Shown here piece by piece: positions 34,196 to 40,504 of a DNA stretch of 40,504 bases; the stretch's first letter is position 1; each line of letters starts with the position of its first letter. Position numbers and translations under genes: made by a program. The stretch lies in the NCBI GenBank assembly GCA_947451385.1, contig CANFYZ010000032.1, forward strand, positions 1-40,504. Direction: 5' to 3'. The notes beneath the pieces are model-generated. The model had not been told where the DNA came from. It saw nothing but the letters and a program-made list of their open reading frames with translations, and ran no database searches. This DNA comes from Comamonadaceae bacterium (GTDB taxonomy: Bacteria; Pseudomonadota; Gammaproteobacteria; Burkholderiales; Burkholderiaceae_C).

Positions 34196-35389
34196 TCAAG
34201 AAGCAGCAAGCCAGCGCTGCGTGAGCCGCACGAAATAACTGGCGCCCACCGGGATGATGGCGTCGTTGAAGTCAAACGAAGTGTTGTGGATGATGCACGG
34301 CCCGGGCCCATGGTCCGGCATGCGGTGATCGCCCAGGCCATTGCCAATAAAGGCATAGCAGCCCGGCTTGGCTTTGAGCATGTGGGCAAAATCCTCGGCC
34401 CCCAACACCGCCGGGTACTGCTCGTCCACCGCTTGCGCGCCCACGACTTCACGCATCACCTCGGCGGCAAAGCGTGCTTCTTTGGCGTGGTTCACCACCG
34501 GCGGCGAGGCGCGCTTGAACTCCACTTCGGCCTGGCAGCCATGGGCCAGCGCCGTGCCTTGCGCCATTTGCCTGAGGCCGGCTTCGATGGCATCGAGCGC
34601 GGTCTCTGAAAAAGTGCGCACCGTGCCGCCGACCCAGGCTTGGTCGGGAATCACATTGGGTGCGCCCGAGCCTTGGATTTGCGTAACCGCCAGCAAGGCG
34701 CGCTCCACGTTGTCCACCACCTTGGGCAGCAGGGTTTGCAGTTGCTGTCCCAGATGGATCACCGCGGCCACCGGGTCCACGCCGGTGTGGGGGATGGAGG
34801 CATGGGTGCCCCGGCCCTTCATGACCACCCGCCAGGTGTTGCTCGAGGCCATCAAAGCCCCGTGGTTGAGCGCAAAATGCCCGACCTCGCCGAGTGAGTA
34901 GTTGTGCAGCGCAAACACCGCTTCGCATGGAAAACGCTCGAACAAACCGTCCTCGATCATCTTCTTGGCGCCGGCCTTGCCCATCTCTTCGGCCGGCTGA
35001 AAAATGAAGTTCACCGTGCCGTCAAAATCGCGGTGCTGCGACAGGTGCCAAGCCGCCGCCAGCAACATGGTGGTGTGGCCATCATGGCCACAAGCGTGCA
35101 TGCGCCCGTCGTGGGTGGAGCGGTGGGGAAAATGGTTTTCTTCTTGCAGCGGCAAAGCGTCCAAGTCGGCACGCAAACCGAGTGAGCGTGTGCCGTGGCC
35201 GTTCTTCAGCACACCGACCACACCTGTGCCCGCCACGCCGGTGTGCACCTCGATGCCCCAAGACTTCAGTTTTTCGGCCACCAGGGCGCTGGTGCGGTGC
35301 TCTTCAAAACCCAACTCAGGATGGGCGTGGATGTCGCGCCGCAATTGGGTGAACGCGGAGAAGTCACGAAGGCTGTCGAGAAGGGGCAT
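34196..35389 (-). CDS. M20D amidohydrolase (hippurate hydrolase/aminoacylase type)
   Basis: This is a 397-residue zinc amidohydrolase. Metal-site motifs are LRADLDALPLQEEN, MHACGHDGHTTMLL, FIFQPAEE (Glu-Glu pair with the catalytic base) and a C-terminal His in CIIHNTSFDFND. The dimerisation domain (WRVVMKGRGTHASIPHTG) is typical. Members split N-acylated amino acids or hippurate to amino acid plus acid. The start at 35389 fits the family N-terminus (LLDSLRDFSAFTQLRRDIHAHPELGFEE); longer upstream codons are unlikely. It opens the three-gene run with the TctC-type protein and the acyl-CoA ligase. Confidence 0.93.
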   Translation of the reverse strand: MPLLDSLRDFSAFTQLRRDIHAHPELGFEEHRTSALVAEKLKSWGIEVHTGVAGTGVVGVLKNGHGTRSLGLRADLDALPLQEENHFPHRSTHDGRMHACGHDGHTTMLLAAAWHLSQHRDFDGTVNFIFQPAEEMGKAGAKKMIEDGLFERFPCEAVFALHNYSLGEVGHFALNHGALMASSNTWRVVMKGRGTHASIPHTGVDPVAAVIHLGQQLQTLLPKVVDNVERALLAVTQIQGSGAPNVIPDQAWVGGTVRTFSETALDAIEAGLRQMAQGTALAHGCQAEVEFKRASPPVVNHAKEARFAAEVMREVVGAQAVDEQYPAVLGAEDFAHMLKAKPGCYAFIGNGLGDHRMPDHGPGPCIIHNTSFDFNDAIIPVGASYFVRLTQRWLAAS

Positions 35390-35492
35390 GGCAGTCGATC
35401 CAAAATCCAAAGCTTGGACTCTACCCGACCCGAACACCGGTGTATGTCACCCCTTTGCCAAAACACCCTTTCTTGGCGCGCAACTCCTGCAA

Positions 35493-36386
35493 TCAGGTTC
35501 GGTGGTGTTGGCTCTCGTCGTAAATTTGCCCGCCCCATTTCAAGGCCGTGTGCTCGCGCTCCGATTGCAACAACGGGAAGAACATTTGGTGTTGCCACTT
35601 CTCAACCCCAAACAAATGATCGTCGACCAAGCCCACCTGGGGCGGATAGTGGCGCGTGATTTTGGCACTGCCAAAAATGATGTCCCAGAGAAACAGCAAA
35701 TTGCCAAAATTGCCTTTGTAATGGCCCACACCATCTTGGTTGGTGATGGCGTGATGCGCCCAGTGCGTGGCCGGGGTCGAAATGGTGCGCTCCAACACCC
35801 ACATCAAAGGACGGAAAGCAGGCATGCGGTACAGCGCCTCGTCCCAGCGCCAGGCGCAATGCGCCGCCAAAATCACAGCCAGTTTGACGACGACGTACAA
35901 CGCATACACCATGCCGCCCAAGCCCAAATACAACAACGCCCCTGCAAACCACAGGCCAGGCATCATCAGGTAGTAGAAAAAATTATTCCGGAAAGTCACC
36001 CGAATGCTCATGTACTGCGCTGAATGGTGCGCGCGGTGCAAAGGCCATAACCAGGGCGAATGCGACGCGCGATGCCACCAGTACTGCGTCATGTCGTCCA
36101 GCACCAGCAGCAAACCCACCATGGCCCACGCAGGCCAATCGGCCAACACCCCTTGGTACTCGGGCACCCACCACACCCCCAACTTGGCTGTCACAAGAAA
36201 TACCAACGGCTGGGTGATGGCCAGCAAGCTGACAAACATGAACAGCTCCAGTCGGGTGTCGTTGGCCGTGGCATGCACTGTCTCTTTGTAGCGCCGTGAA
36301 ATGAACTCCATCGCGGCCAAACCGACAATCACCAGCAGTACCAATGCGTTTTGCAGTTGCACTGCATCCATGCTCAAAGTCTCCAT
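35493..36386 (-). CDS. Sterol desaturase/fatty acid hydroxylase family protein
   Basis: This 297-residue membrane protein has His-rich motifs that bind a di-iron centre: H105-RAS-H109, H117-RAH-H121 and, later, HWAHH. Several membrane helices surround them (ALVLLVIVGLAAMEFI, LFMFVSLLAITQPLVFLV, LYLGLGGMVYALYVVVKLAVILA). The family hydroxylates or desaturates lipids, sterols or carotenoids with O2. The gene is a lone minus-strand unit, with 103 nt to the M20 start and 104 nt to the FKBP gene. Substrate is unknown. A start at residue 6 (M) is also possible. Confidence 0.9.
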   Translation of the reverse strand: METLSMDAVQLQNALVLLVIVGLAAMEFISRRYKETVHATANDTRLELFMFVSLLAITQPLVFLVTAKLGVWWVPEYQGVLADWPAWAMVGLLLVLDDMTQYWWHRASHSPWLWPLHRAHHSAQYMSIRVTFRNNFFYYLMMPGLWFAGALLYLGLGGMVYALYVVVKLAVILAAHCAWRWDEALYRMPAFRPLMWVLERTISTPATHWAHHAITNQDGVGHYKGNFGNLLFLWDIIFGSAKITRHYPPQVGLVDDHLFGVEKWQHQMFFPLLQSEREHTALKWGGQIYDESQHHRT

Positions 36387-36490
36387 GTCTAATGTCCGGG
36401 CAATTGTGCCGGTTTACCTCAGTTGAGATAGAGTACGTGCACCCATGACTCAGGGCAGCGCCTCAGGCGACAGCCTACCAAAAGAAATCC

Positions 36491-36922
36491 ATGAAAACTG
36501 CACTCACCCTCTCTTTGCTCATGACCGCCCTGCCCTTGGCCTGGGCAGACGCCGTCACGGAGGCCGCCGCCAAAGAACCCGGCGCCAAAGTGCTGCCGTC
36601 CGGCCTGGTTTTTCGGTCCTTGCAAGATGGCCAAGGGCCGCAACCCGCAGCCAAAGACACGGTCAAAGTGCATTACCGCGGCACCTTTCCAGATGGCAAA
36701 GAATTTGACAGCTCTTACAAGCGCAACGAGGCCATAGAGTTCCCGCTGCAAAATGTCATTCCCTGCTGGACCGAAGGGGTTCAATTGATGAAAGTCGGCG
36801 GCAAGGCCAAACTGACCTGCCCCTCCCAGATCGCCTACGGAGCCCGGGGAGCCGGCGGTGTGATTCCACCCCATGCCACCCTGGTGTTTGAAGTCAACTT
36901 GATTGCCGTGGCTGGAAAATAA
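36491..36922 (+). CDS. Periplasmic FKBP-type peptidyl-prolyl isomerase
   Basis: This 143-residue protein has a signal peptide (MKTALTLSLLMTALPLAWADA) and a single FKBP domain (about 37-141). Key elements are VKVHYRGTFPDGKEFDSSY, IPCWTEGVQLMKVGGKAKLTCPSQIAYG, and IPPHATLVFEVNLI, with the aromatic and Asp pocket residues. It should catalyse proline isomerisation of exported proteins and is much shorter than the dimeric FkpA/Mip. The cupin gene begins 31 nt downstream on the same strand. The ribosome-binding site is only AAAGAAA. Confidence 0.92.
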   Translation: MKTALTLSLLMTALPLAWADAVTEAAAKEPGAKVLPSGLVFRSLQDGQGPQPAAKDTVKVHYRGTFPDGKEFDSSYKRNEAIEFPLQNVIPCWTEGVQLMKVGGKAKLTCPSQIAYGARGAGGVIPPHATLVFEVNLIAVAGK

Positions 36923-36953
36923 CCCGTTCAACCCAACTTTGGAGACCCCCTTG

Positions 36954-37238
36954 ATGACCGCCCCCACCCTTGAAAGTTTCACCCATCAAGCCCTCGACGA
37001 AGGCTTTGACGAAATACTGGTGCGGGAATGGGCACCTGATTTGGTCCTCGACACCCACACCCACTTGTTTGCAGTGAGTGTGTATGTGGCGCGGGGCGAG
37101 TACTGGCTGACTGTCGGCGACAAGGTCCAACACCTGCAAGCGGGAGACACCTTCCGCCTGGACCGTGATGTGCCCCATGCCGAACATTACGGCAAGCAAG
37201 GTGCGACGATCTGGGTGGCGCGAGCCAACCGAGAGTGA
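36954..37238 (+). CDS. Small cupin-domain protein
   Basis: This 94-residue single-domain cupin has motif 1 as THTHLFAVSVYVARGEY and motif 2 as LQAGDTFRLDRDVPHAE, with His residues likely to hold a metal. GGAG (36940-36943) precedes the ATG at 36954; a TTG three bases before it is less likely. The frame can be extended upstream but would overlap the FKBP gene. Small cupins may bind sugars, acids or metals, or act as isomerases or sensors. The role here is unknown. Confidence 0.8.
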   Translation: MTAPTLESFTHQALDEGFDEILVREWAPDLVLDTHTHLFAVSVYVARGEYWLTVGDKVQHLQAGDTFRLDRDVPHAEHYGKQGATIWVARANRE

Positions 37239-37337
37239 GTCAGGCTGAATCCCATCGGTGTCTTGTGCAGGACTGGCCCTGATGGCGTGGGGTGCAAAAA
37301 TCCCCCCGAATTTGTTTAGATGACCACAGGAAAATTC

Positions 37338-38339
37338 ATGCCTCAACGCAAAATTTCGAGCCTCTTCGCCCTGGCTGCCGGGCTCATGGGCTGGCTGCTT
37401 TTGGTGAGTGGGTTCAGTCAGGCCCATGCGCAAACAGCGGCACAAAACTTCCCCAGCAAACCCGTGCGGATCATCGTCCCTCAAACGCCTGGCGGCGCTT
37501 CAGACGCCTTGGCCCGCATGGTGGGGCAAAAATTGTCTGAAAAATGGGGCCAACCGGTCGTCATCGAAAACCGCCCAGGTGCTGGCGGCAACATTGGCAT
37601 GGATGCCGTGGCCAAAGCGCCCGGCGATGGCCACACGCTGCTCATGTCGTATGTGGGCTCCCACGCCATCAACCCCAGCATTTACAGCAAGTTGCCGTTT
37701 GACCCGGAAGCTGATTTTGTGGCGGTGGCGACCTTGGCCAACGTCCCTTTTGTGGCCGCGGTGAACTCGGCCGTCCCCGTCAACAACATGAAAAGTCTGG
37801 CCGCCTATGCCGCCCAAAAGCCGGTGTCGTTCGGCTCCGCGGGTAACGGCTCGGTGAATCATTTGCTGGGCGAGATGTTCAACACCGCCAGTGGCGCCAA
37901 GATGCAACATGTGCCCTACAAAGGCGCAGCGCCGGCTTTGACTGATTTGATTTCAGGGCAGATTCAGGTGGTTTTCACCAGCCTGCCTTCTGTCGCTCAG
38001 CACATTCGGGCGGGAACGGTCAAAGGACTGAGCGTCACCGGCTCCAAACGCGCGGCAGCCTTCAAAGACATTCCCACCATCGCGGAATCGGGCTACCCTG
38101 GTTTTGTGATCAACCCCTGGTTTGGGTTATTTGCGTCCAAAGGGACGCCTGCCTCGGTCGCCAAACAAATCAATGCGGATGTCAAAAAAGTGATGGAAGA
38201 CAAAGATCTTCTGGAGAAATTGGCCGCACTGGGGGCCGAACCTTTCGAGACCACGCCGCAGGAATTTCAAGCCATGCTGCACGCTGACATCAAAATCTGG
38301 GCCGCCGTGGTGAAAAGCTCGGGCGCCACCGCGGATTGA
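37338..38339 (+). CDS. TctC/Bug-family substrate-binding protein (second copy)
   Basis: This 333-residue periplasmic protein has a signal peptide (MPQRKISSLFALAAGL...SQAHAQ). The signatures IIVPQTPGGASDALARMVGQ, VVIENRPGAGGNIGMDAVAK, SFGSAGNGSVNHLLGEMF and FKDIPTIAESGYPGF mark the Bug family. The ATG at 37338 has AGGA seven bases upstream; an ATG at 37320 lacks a site. The TauD-like gene starts 2 nt after the stop, so it is co-translated with it. It is related to but distinct from the Bug protein at 33223. No TctAB genes are nearby. Confidence 0.92.
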   Translation: MPQRKISSLFALAAGLMGWLLLVSGFSQAHAQTAAQNFPSKPVRIIVPQTPGGASDALARMVGQKLSEKWGQPVVIENRPGAGGNIGMDAVAKAPGDGHTLLMSYVGSHAINPSIYSKLPFDPEADFVAVATLANVPFVAAVNSAVPVNNMKSLAAYAAQKPVSFGSAGNGSVNHLLGEMFNTASGAKMQHVPYKGAAPALTDLISGQIQVVFTSLPSVAQHIRAGTVKGLSVTGSKRAAAFKDIPTIAESGYPGFVINPWFGLFASKGTPASVAKQINADVKKVMEDKDLLEKLAALGAEPFETTPQEFQAMLHADIKIWAAVVKSSGATAD

Positions 38340-38341
38340 CG

Positions 38342-39166
38342 ATGCAAATCAAACGAATTGCGGGGGCCTTGGGCGCCGAAATTTCGGGTGTGGACCTGAC
38401 TCAACCCCTGACCCCGGCCTTGGCCCAAGACATTCGGCAGGTGTTTTTGAGCGCAGGCGTGATATTCCTTCGGCATCAAGCCTTGAGTTCTGAACAATTC
38501 ATGGCTTTTGCCCGCGCCATGGGCGAACCCGTGGAATACCCTTTTGTGAAGGGTTTTGAGGATTTTCCCCACATCATCGAGGTCAAAAAACTAGCCCATG
38601 AAAAGGTGAATTTTGGCGGGATTTGGCACTCGGACACCACTTATCTCGAACAACCCCCCATGGGCTCCATGCTGTTGGCCAAAGAGATTCCACCCTATGG
38701 CGGCGACACCTTGTTTGCTTGCCAGTACGCGGCCTACGAAGCCTTGTCGGACACCATGCAACGCCTGCTGGAGGGGCTGCAGGGCATCAGCACCTCGGCC
38801 AAAGCGGACGTTTCCAAAACCCGTGAAGACCGCATTCAATCGGACGGCAACCACGCTGCGCAAAAAAGTTACCGCAGCCTGCACCCGGTGGTTCGCACGC
38901 ATCCAGAAACTGGCCGCAAAGCCTTGTATGTGAACGTTGCCCATACCGCCGGCATCGAAGGCTTGACCGAGGCTGAAAGTGCGCCATTGCTGGAATTTTT
39001 ATTCCAACACCAAATCAAACCCGAGTTCACTTGCCGTTGGACTTGGGAGCCTCATGCCCTGGCCTTTTGGGACAACCGTTGCACCCAACACAACCCCATC
39101 AATGACTATCACGGTTTCCAACGCATCTTGCACCGCATCACCTTGCAAGGTGACAAGCCTGTCTGA
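38342..39166 (+). CDS. TauD/TfdA-family Fe(II)/2-oxoglutarate dioxygenase
   Basis: This 274-residue oxygenase has the HxD metal motif WHSDTTYLEQPPMGSML, the 2-oxoglutarate-side DTLFACQYAAYEAL, and the distal His/Arg in FQRILHRITLQGD. Taurine, 2,4-D and related substrates are used by family members; the residues do not pick one. The Bug-type protein lies directly upstream, and a CMD-family protein is 9 nt downstream. The ATG at 38342 is chosen over the preceding TTG. Confidence 0.9.
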   Translation: MQIKRIAGALGAEISGVDLTQPLTPALAQDIRQVFLSAGVIFLRHQALSSEQFMAFARAMGEPVEYPFVKGFEDFPHIIEVKKLAHEKVNFGGIWHSDTTYLEQPPMGSMLLAKEIPPYGGDTLFACQYAAYEALSDTMQRLLEGLQGISTSAKADVSKTREDRIQSDGNHAAQKSYRSLHPVVRTHPETGRKALYVNVAHTAGIEGLTEAESAPLLEFLFQHQIKPEFTCRWTWEPHALAFWDNRCTQHNPINDYHGFQRILHRITLQGDKPV

Positions 39167-39175
39167 GTCCTGCAC

Positions 39176-39787
39176 ATGACCCAAGCCACTTCAGAGCCAT
39201 CGGATCCAGCACCCCCATTTGAGCTGCGTGGTCATCGCTTCAAACCTTTGACCTGGGAGAGCATGACCGCCGCGCAAAAAGCCATGACCCGCGCCGTGCT
39301 GGGCGGACAAAGAGGCCATATGCAAGGCCCTTACAACGTGCTGCTCCGCAGCCCCGAAGTGGGACAACTGGCACAAGAATTTGGTGCACAGACACGCTTT
39401 CGCTCCTCCCTGCCGCTGGCTTTGAATGAATTAGGCATTTTGATGATCGCCCGCGACTGGACGGCCCAGTTTGTCTGGTGGGCACATCGACGCATTGCCG
39501 AAGATGCCGGCTTGCCGCCCGCATTGATCCAAGCCATAGCGCAAAAACAGGCACCGGCGATGGCCCTCACGCAAGAGGTCCAAGCGGTTTATGACTTTTG
39601 TCACGAATTGATCCAGAACCGGCAAGTCAGTGACCGCACGCACGCCGCCCTTCTGGCGCAATTTGGTGAGCGCGGCATTGTCGATTTGATGGCCACCCTA
39701 AGCTACTACACTTTGGTCAGCATGGCCCTGAATGTGGATCAATATCCTTTGCCAGAAGGCGTCCAACCTGAGCTGCCAACGATTTAG
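39176..39787 (+). CDS. Carboxymuconolactone decarboxylase family protein
   Basis: This is a 203-residue CMD-fold protein. LRSPEVGQLAQEFGAQTRFRSSLPLALNELGILMIARDWTAQFVWWAHRRIAEDAGL is the family core, with the usual His but without the CxxC pair of the AhpD peroxidase branch. It probably acts in a ring-cleavage or lactone reaction rather than thiol redox. It is the third gene of the plus-strand run with the Bug protein and the dioxygenase. The ribosome-binding site is weak. Downstream is only the tRNA-Cys scar. Confidence 0.88.
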   Translation: MTQATSEPSDPAPPFELRGHRFKPLTWESMTAAQKAMTRAVLGGQRGHMQGPYNVLLRSPEVGQLAQEFGAQTRFRSSLPLALNELGILMIARDWTAQFVWWAHRRIAEDAGLPPALIQAIAQKQAPAMALTQEVQAVYDFCHELIQNRQVSDRTHAALLAQFGERGIVDLMATLSYYTLVSMALNVDQYPLPEGVQPELPTI

Positions 39788-39797
39788 TGCGTAGCAA

Positions 39798-39834
39798 AGA
39801 AAAAACGCACCACTGAATAAACAATGGTGCGTTT
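39798..39834 (-). terminator. Orphan terminator of a minus-strand tRNA gene
   Basis: AAACGCACCA (39803-39812) pairs perfectly with TGGTGCGTTT (39825-39834). On the minus strand the stem is followed by TTTTTTCTTTG. It is 4 nt from the CCA of the tRNA-Cys fragment, as expected for the terminator of the original intact tRNA-Cys. It has no T run on the plus side, though it could still pause transcription from the CMD-family gene. Confidence 0.75.
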
Positions 39835-39838
39835 GATT

Positions 39839-39883
39839 TGGAGGCTCGGGCCGGAGTCGAACCGACCTACACGGATTTGCAAA
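39839..39883 (-). pseudogene. 3' half of tRNA-Cys: attachment-site (attR-like) remnant
   Basis: The minus strand reads from the anticodon loop (TTTGCAAA, anticodon GCA) through TCCGTG, a variable loop, a T arm (GTCGG TTCGACT CCGGC), the acceptor 3' strand CCGAGCC, discriminator T and CCA. These match bacterial tRNA-Cys. The 5' half is missing: no GGCTCGG acceptor strand, no D arm and no left anticodon-stem strand (CGGAT expected, not found). A duplicated tRNA 3' end of about 45 nt is the classic product of tyrosine-recombinase integration into a tRNA. The native chromosome is to the left, the element to the right. Confidence 0.85.
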
Positions 39884-39908
39884 CACGGCGCCAACACGCT
39901 AGGCAACC

Positions 39909-39996
39909 GTGCAACAACAACTTGCAACACCCTACATTTACGGTGTGCACAAACTGCTGAAAATTTTGTAGCAGCATTTGTTAAAAGTGTGCAAAG
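39909..39996. repeat. Repeated (G/T)TGCA(A/C) motifs beside the tRNA-Cys scar
   Basis: GTGCAAC (39909-39915), TTGCAAC (39922-39928), GGTGTGCACAAA (39942-39953) and AGTGTGCAAAG (39986-39996) recur in about 90 bp. An inverted pair TGCTG/CAGCA (39955-39959/39972-39976) lies among them. The gap 39884-40095 holds no convincing gene. The cluster resembles arm-type integrase sites, by position only. Confidence 0.4.
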
Positions 39997-40095
39997 CGTG
40001 GGCAATGGCAACCTAGTGTGATTTTGCAGAAAAAGTATTTGCACTATACCTGTCATCCGTCTCTCCTTCATTTTGAAAACACTACAGATTTCACA

Positions 40096-40121
40096 TAAAA
40101 GACCCGCATTTACGCGTCTTT
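40096..40121 (-). terminator. Possible terminator after the 61-residue gene
   Basis: AAAGAC (40098-40103) pairs with GTCTTT (40116-40121), with two more pairs inside after a mismatch. On the minus strand it is followed by TTTTATG. It lies 50 nt past the stop of the small gene at 40174. Confidence 0.45.
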
Positions 40122-40173
40122 CTGCGTTCTTTCAGCGACACACTACGCTGCCAAGCACAGCACCACGCAGTCT

Positions 40174-40359
40174 TTAGCGTTGTGGTAGTTGCTTTTGCCT
40201 GCGTTCGTTTTCACGCTGTTGCCGCTGTCTTTCTTGTTCTTGCTTCAGTTGCTGCCGGCTTCTATCCACCTCCTGCTTAAGCCCCTGTATTCGTGCTTGC
40301 GGTAGTGTCATCGGTGGCTTGGGCTTGATGGGTTTTATGACAAGTTCTTCTATACGCAT
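40174..40359 (-). CDS. Small K/Q/R-rich coiled-coil protein of the integrated element
   Basis: A 61-residue frame starts MRIEELVIKPIKPKPPMTLP and continues as a charged Gln/Arg/Lys/Glu helix (LKQEVDRSRQQLKQEQERQRQQ) likely to form a coiled coil. I recall short proteins with a KPIKP...QARI...LK pattern near integrases in Burkholderiales, but this is memory, not a search. The ATG at 40359 has no good ribosome-binding site; a GTG at 40395 lies inside the hairpin. It is the only gene-like frame between the tRNA-Cys scar and the window end. Confidence 0.6.
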   Translation of the reverse strand: MRIEELVIKPIKPKPPMTLPQARIQGLKQEVDRSRQQLKQEQERQRQQRENERRQKQLPQR

Positions 40360-40390
40360 CTTGTATTTACACAGACCCTGTTTATGTATC

Positions 40391-40436
40391 AGCACGGTTT
40401 TTCACCCACCCCATACAGCGTGACAAAAACCGTGCT
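40391..40436. promoter_or_regulatory. 12-bp inverted repeat upstream of the 61-residue gene
   Basis: AGCACGGTTTTT (40391-40402) is the exact reverse complement of AAAAACCGTGCT (40425-40436), 22 nt apart. On plus it is followed by TTTT, so it may be a terminator for something to the left, or a leader hairpin or recombinase or replication site on the minus strand upstream of the small gene. Confidence 0.5.
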
Positions 40437-40446
40437 TTTCAAAAAA

Positions 40447-40499
40447 CCATACCCTTCCACCCTAATCCATACCCCTAGCCACCCCCTACATCAGCCCCC
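40447..40499. repeat. C-run tract with repeated CCATACCC
   Basis: CCATACCC occurs at 40447-40454 and 40467-40474, exactly 20 bp apart, and CCATAC again at 40411-40416. Five runs of three to five C lie between 40452 and 40499, so the minus strand has five G runs with spacers of 5-9 nt. No gene is seen in 40360-40504. Confidence 0.5.
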
Positions 40500-40504
40500 A
40501 AATC

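Noticed and set aside
39839..39920. A complete tRNA-Cys at the scar
   Set aside because: The 5' acceptor strand and left anticodon-stem strand that the 3' half requires are absent. Some D-arm-like pairing upstream does not give a cloverleaf.
39784..40071. A 95-codon minus-strand frame over the tRNA-Cys remnant and terminator
   Set aside because: It runs through a terminator and tRNA sequence, has no ribosome-binding site and no sensible composition.
1..40504. CRISPR arrays, insertion sequences, rRNA genes
   Set aside because: I saw no regularly spaced repeats, no transposase-like proteins with terminal inverted repeats, and no rRNA-like stretch.

Overview
The window is a densely coded, GC-rich bacterial chromosome segment with very short intergenic gaps and many 1-4 nt start/stop overlaps. 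It most likely comes from a betaproteobacterium of the Burkholderiales, probably Comamonadaceae. Supporting signs are an earP gene beside an EF-P carrying Arg32, a phasin gene with a paired TGCA-rich operator (polyhydroxybutyrate metabolism), orphan Bug/TctC-type substrate-binding proteins, a tartrate/D-malate dehydrogenase of TtuC type, and the general gene content. The genus cannot be settled from the sequence alone.

Layout. 1-5.2 kb (minus strand): HU protein followed at once by tRNA-Val and a terminator, a TtuC-type dehydrogenase, an EamA exporter, pgsA and uvrC. 5.2-8.0 kb (plus): earP, efp with terminator, and a LOG-family protein. 8.0-16.4 kb (minus): two compact runs, a histone-deacetylase-like hydrolase/thioesterase/nitroreductase set and then pncB/antiporter/2-hydroxyacid dehydrogenase/rmuC/MFS. 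16.4-17.2 kb (plus): a phasin with a clear promoter, two operator-like repeats and a terminator. 17.2-20.5 kb (minus): feoA-feoB and a 45-residue FeoB-associated Cys-rich membrane protein, then a patatin-like lipoprotein. A near-perfect Fur box lies upstream of feoA. 20.5-23.3 kb (plus): an HSD10-like short-chain dehydrogenase behind a strong promoter overlapped by a 22-bp palindrome, then a lipoprotein gamma-glutamyltransferase. 23.3-28.5 kb: acs (minus), then yqhA-like, class I fumarase and murI (plus). 28.5-31.2 kb (minus): tRNA-Leu(TAA), an uncharacterised Gly-rich protein, a UMF1-type MFS transporter and a YgjP-like metallopeptidase in one run. 31.2-36.4 kb (minus): a small basic protein, an acyl-CoA ligase/TctC-type binding protein/M20 amidohydrolase cassette, and a sterol-desaturase-family enzyme. 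36.4-39.8 kb (plus): FKBP isomerase, cupin, and a second TctC-type binding protein/TauD-like dioxygenase/carboxymuconolactone-decarboxylase-family cassette.

The right edge is different. At 39839-39883 there is a minus-strand fragment matching the 3' half of tRNA-Cys (anticodon loop to CCA), still followed by its own terminator, but with no 5' half. This is the expected scar of integration into a tRNA gene. The DNA to its right (39884-40504) is more AT-rich, almost empty, rich in short repeats, and holds only a 61-residue K/Q/R-rich protein. I read it as the edge of an integrated element whose body lies beyond the window.

Most of the window is ordinary core and catabolic metabolism. The features most worth following up are the tRNA-Cys scar, three well-placed operators (Fur-type, a TGCA repeat pair at the phasin gene, and a TTGACGTT/AACGTCAA palindrome at the HSD10-like gene), a terminator-like hairpin in the hup leader, and four small or uncharacterised genes (18249, 30430, 31280, 40174).
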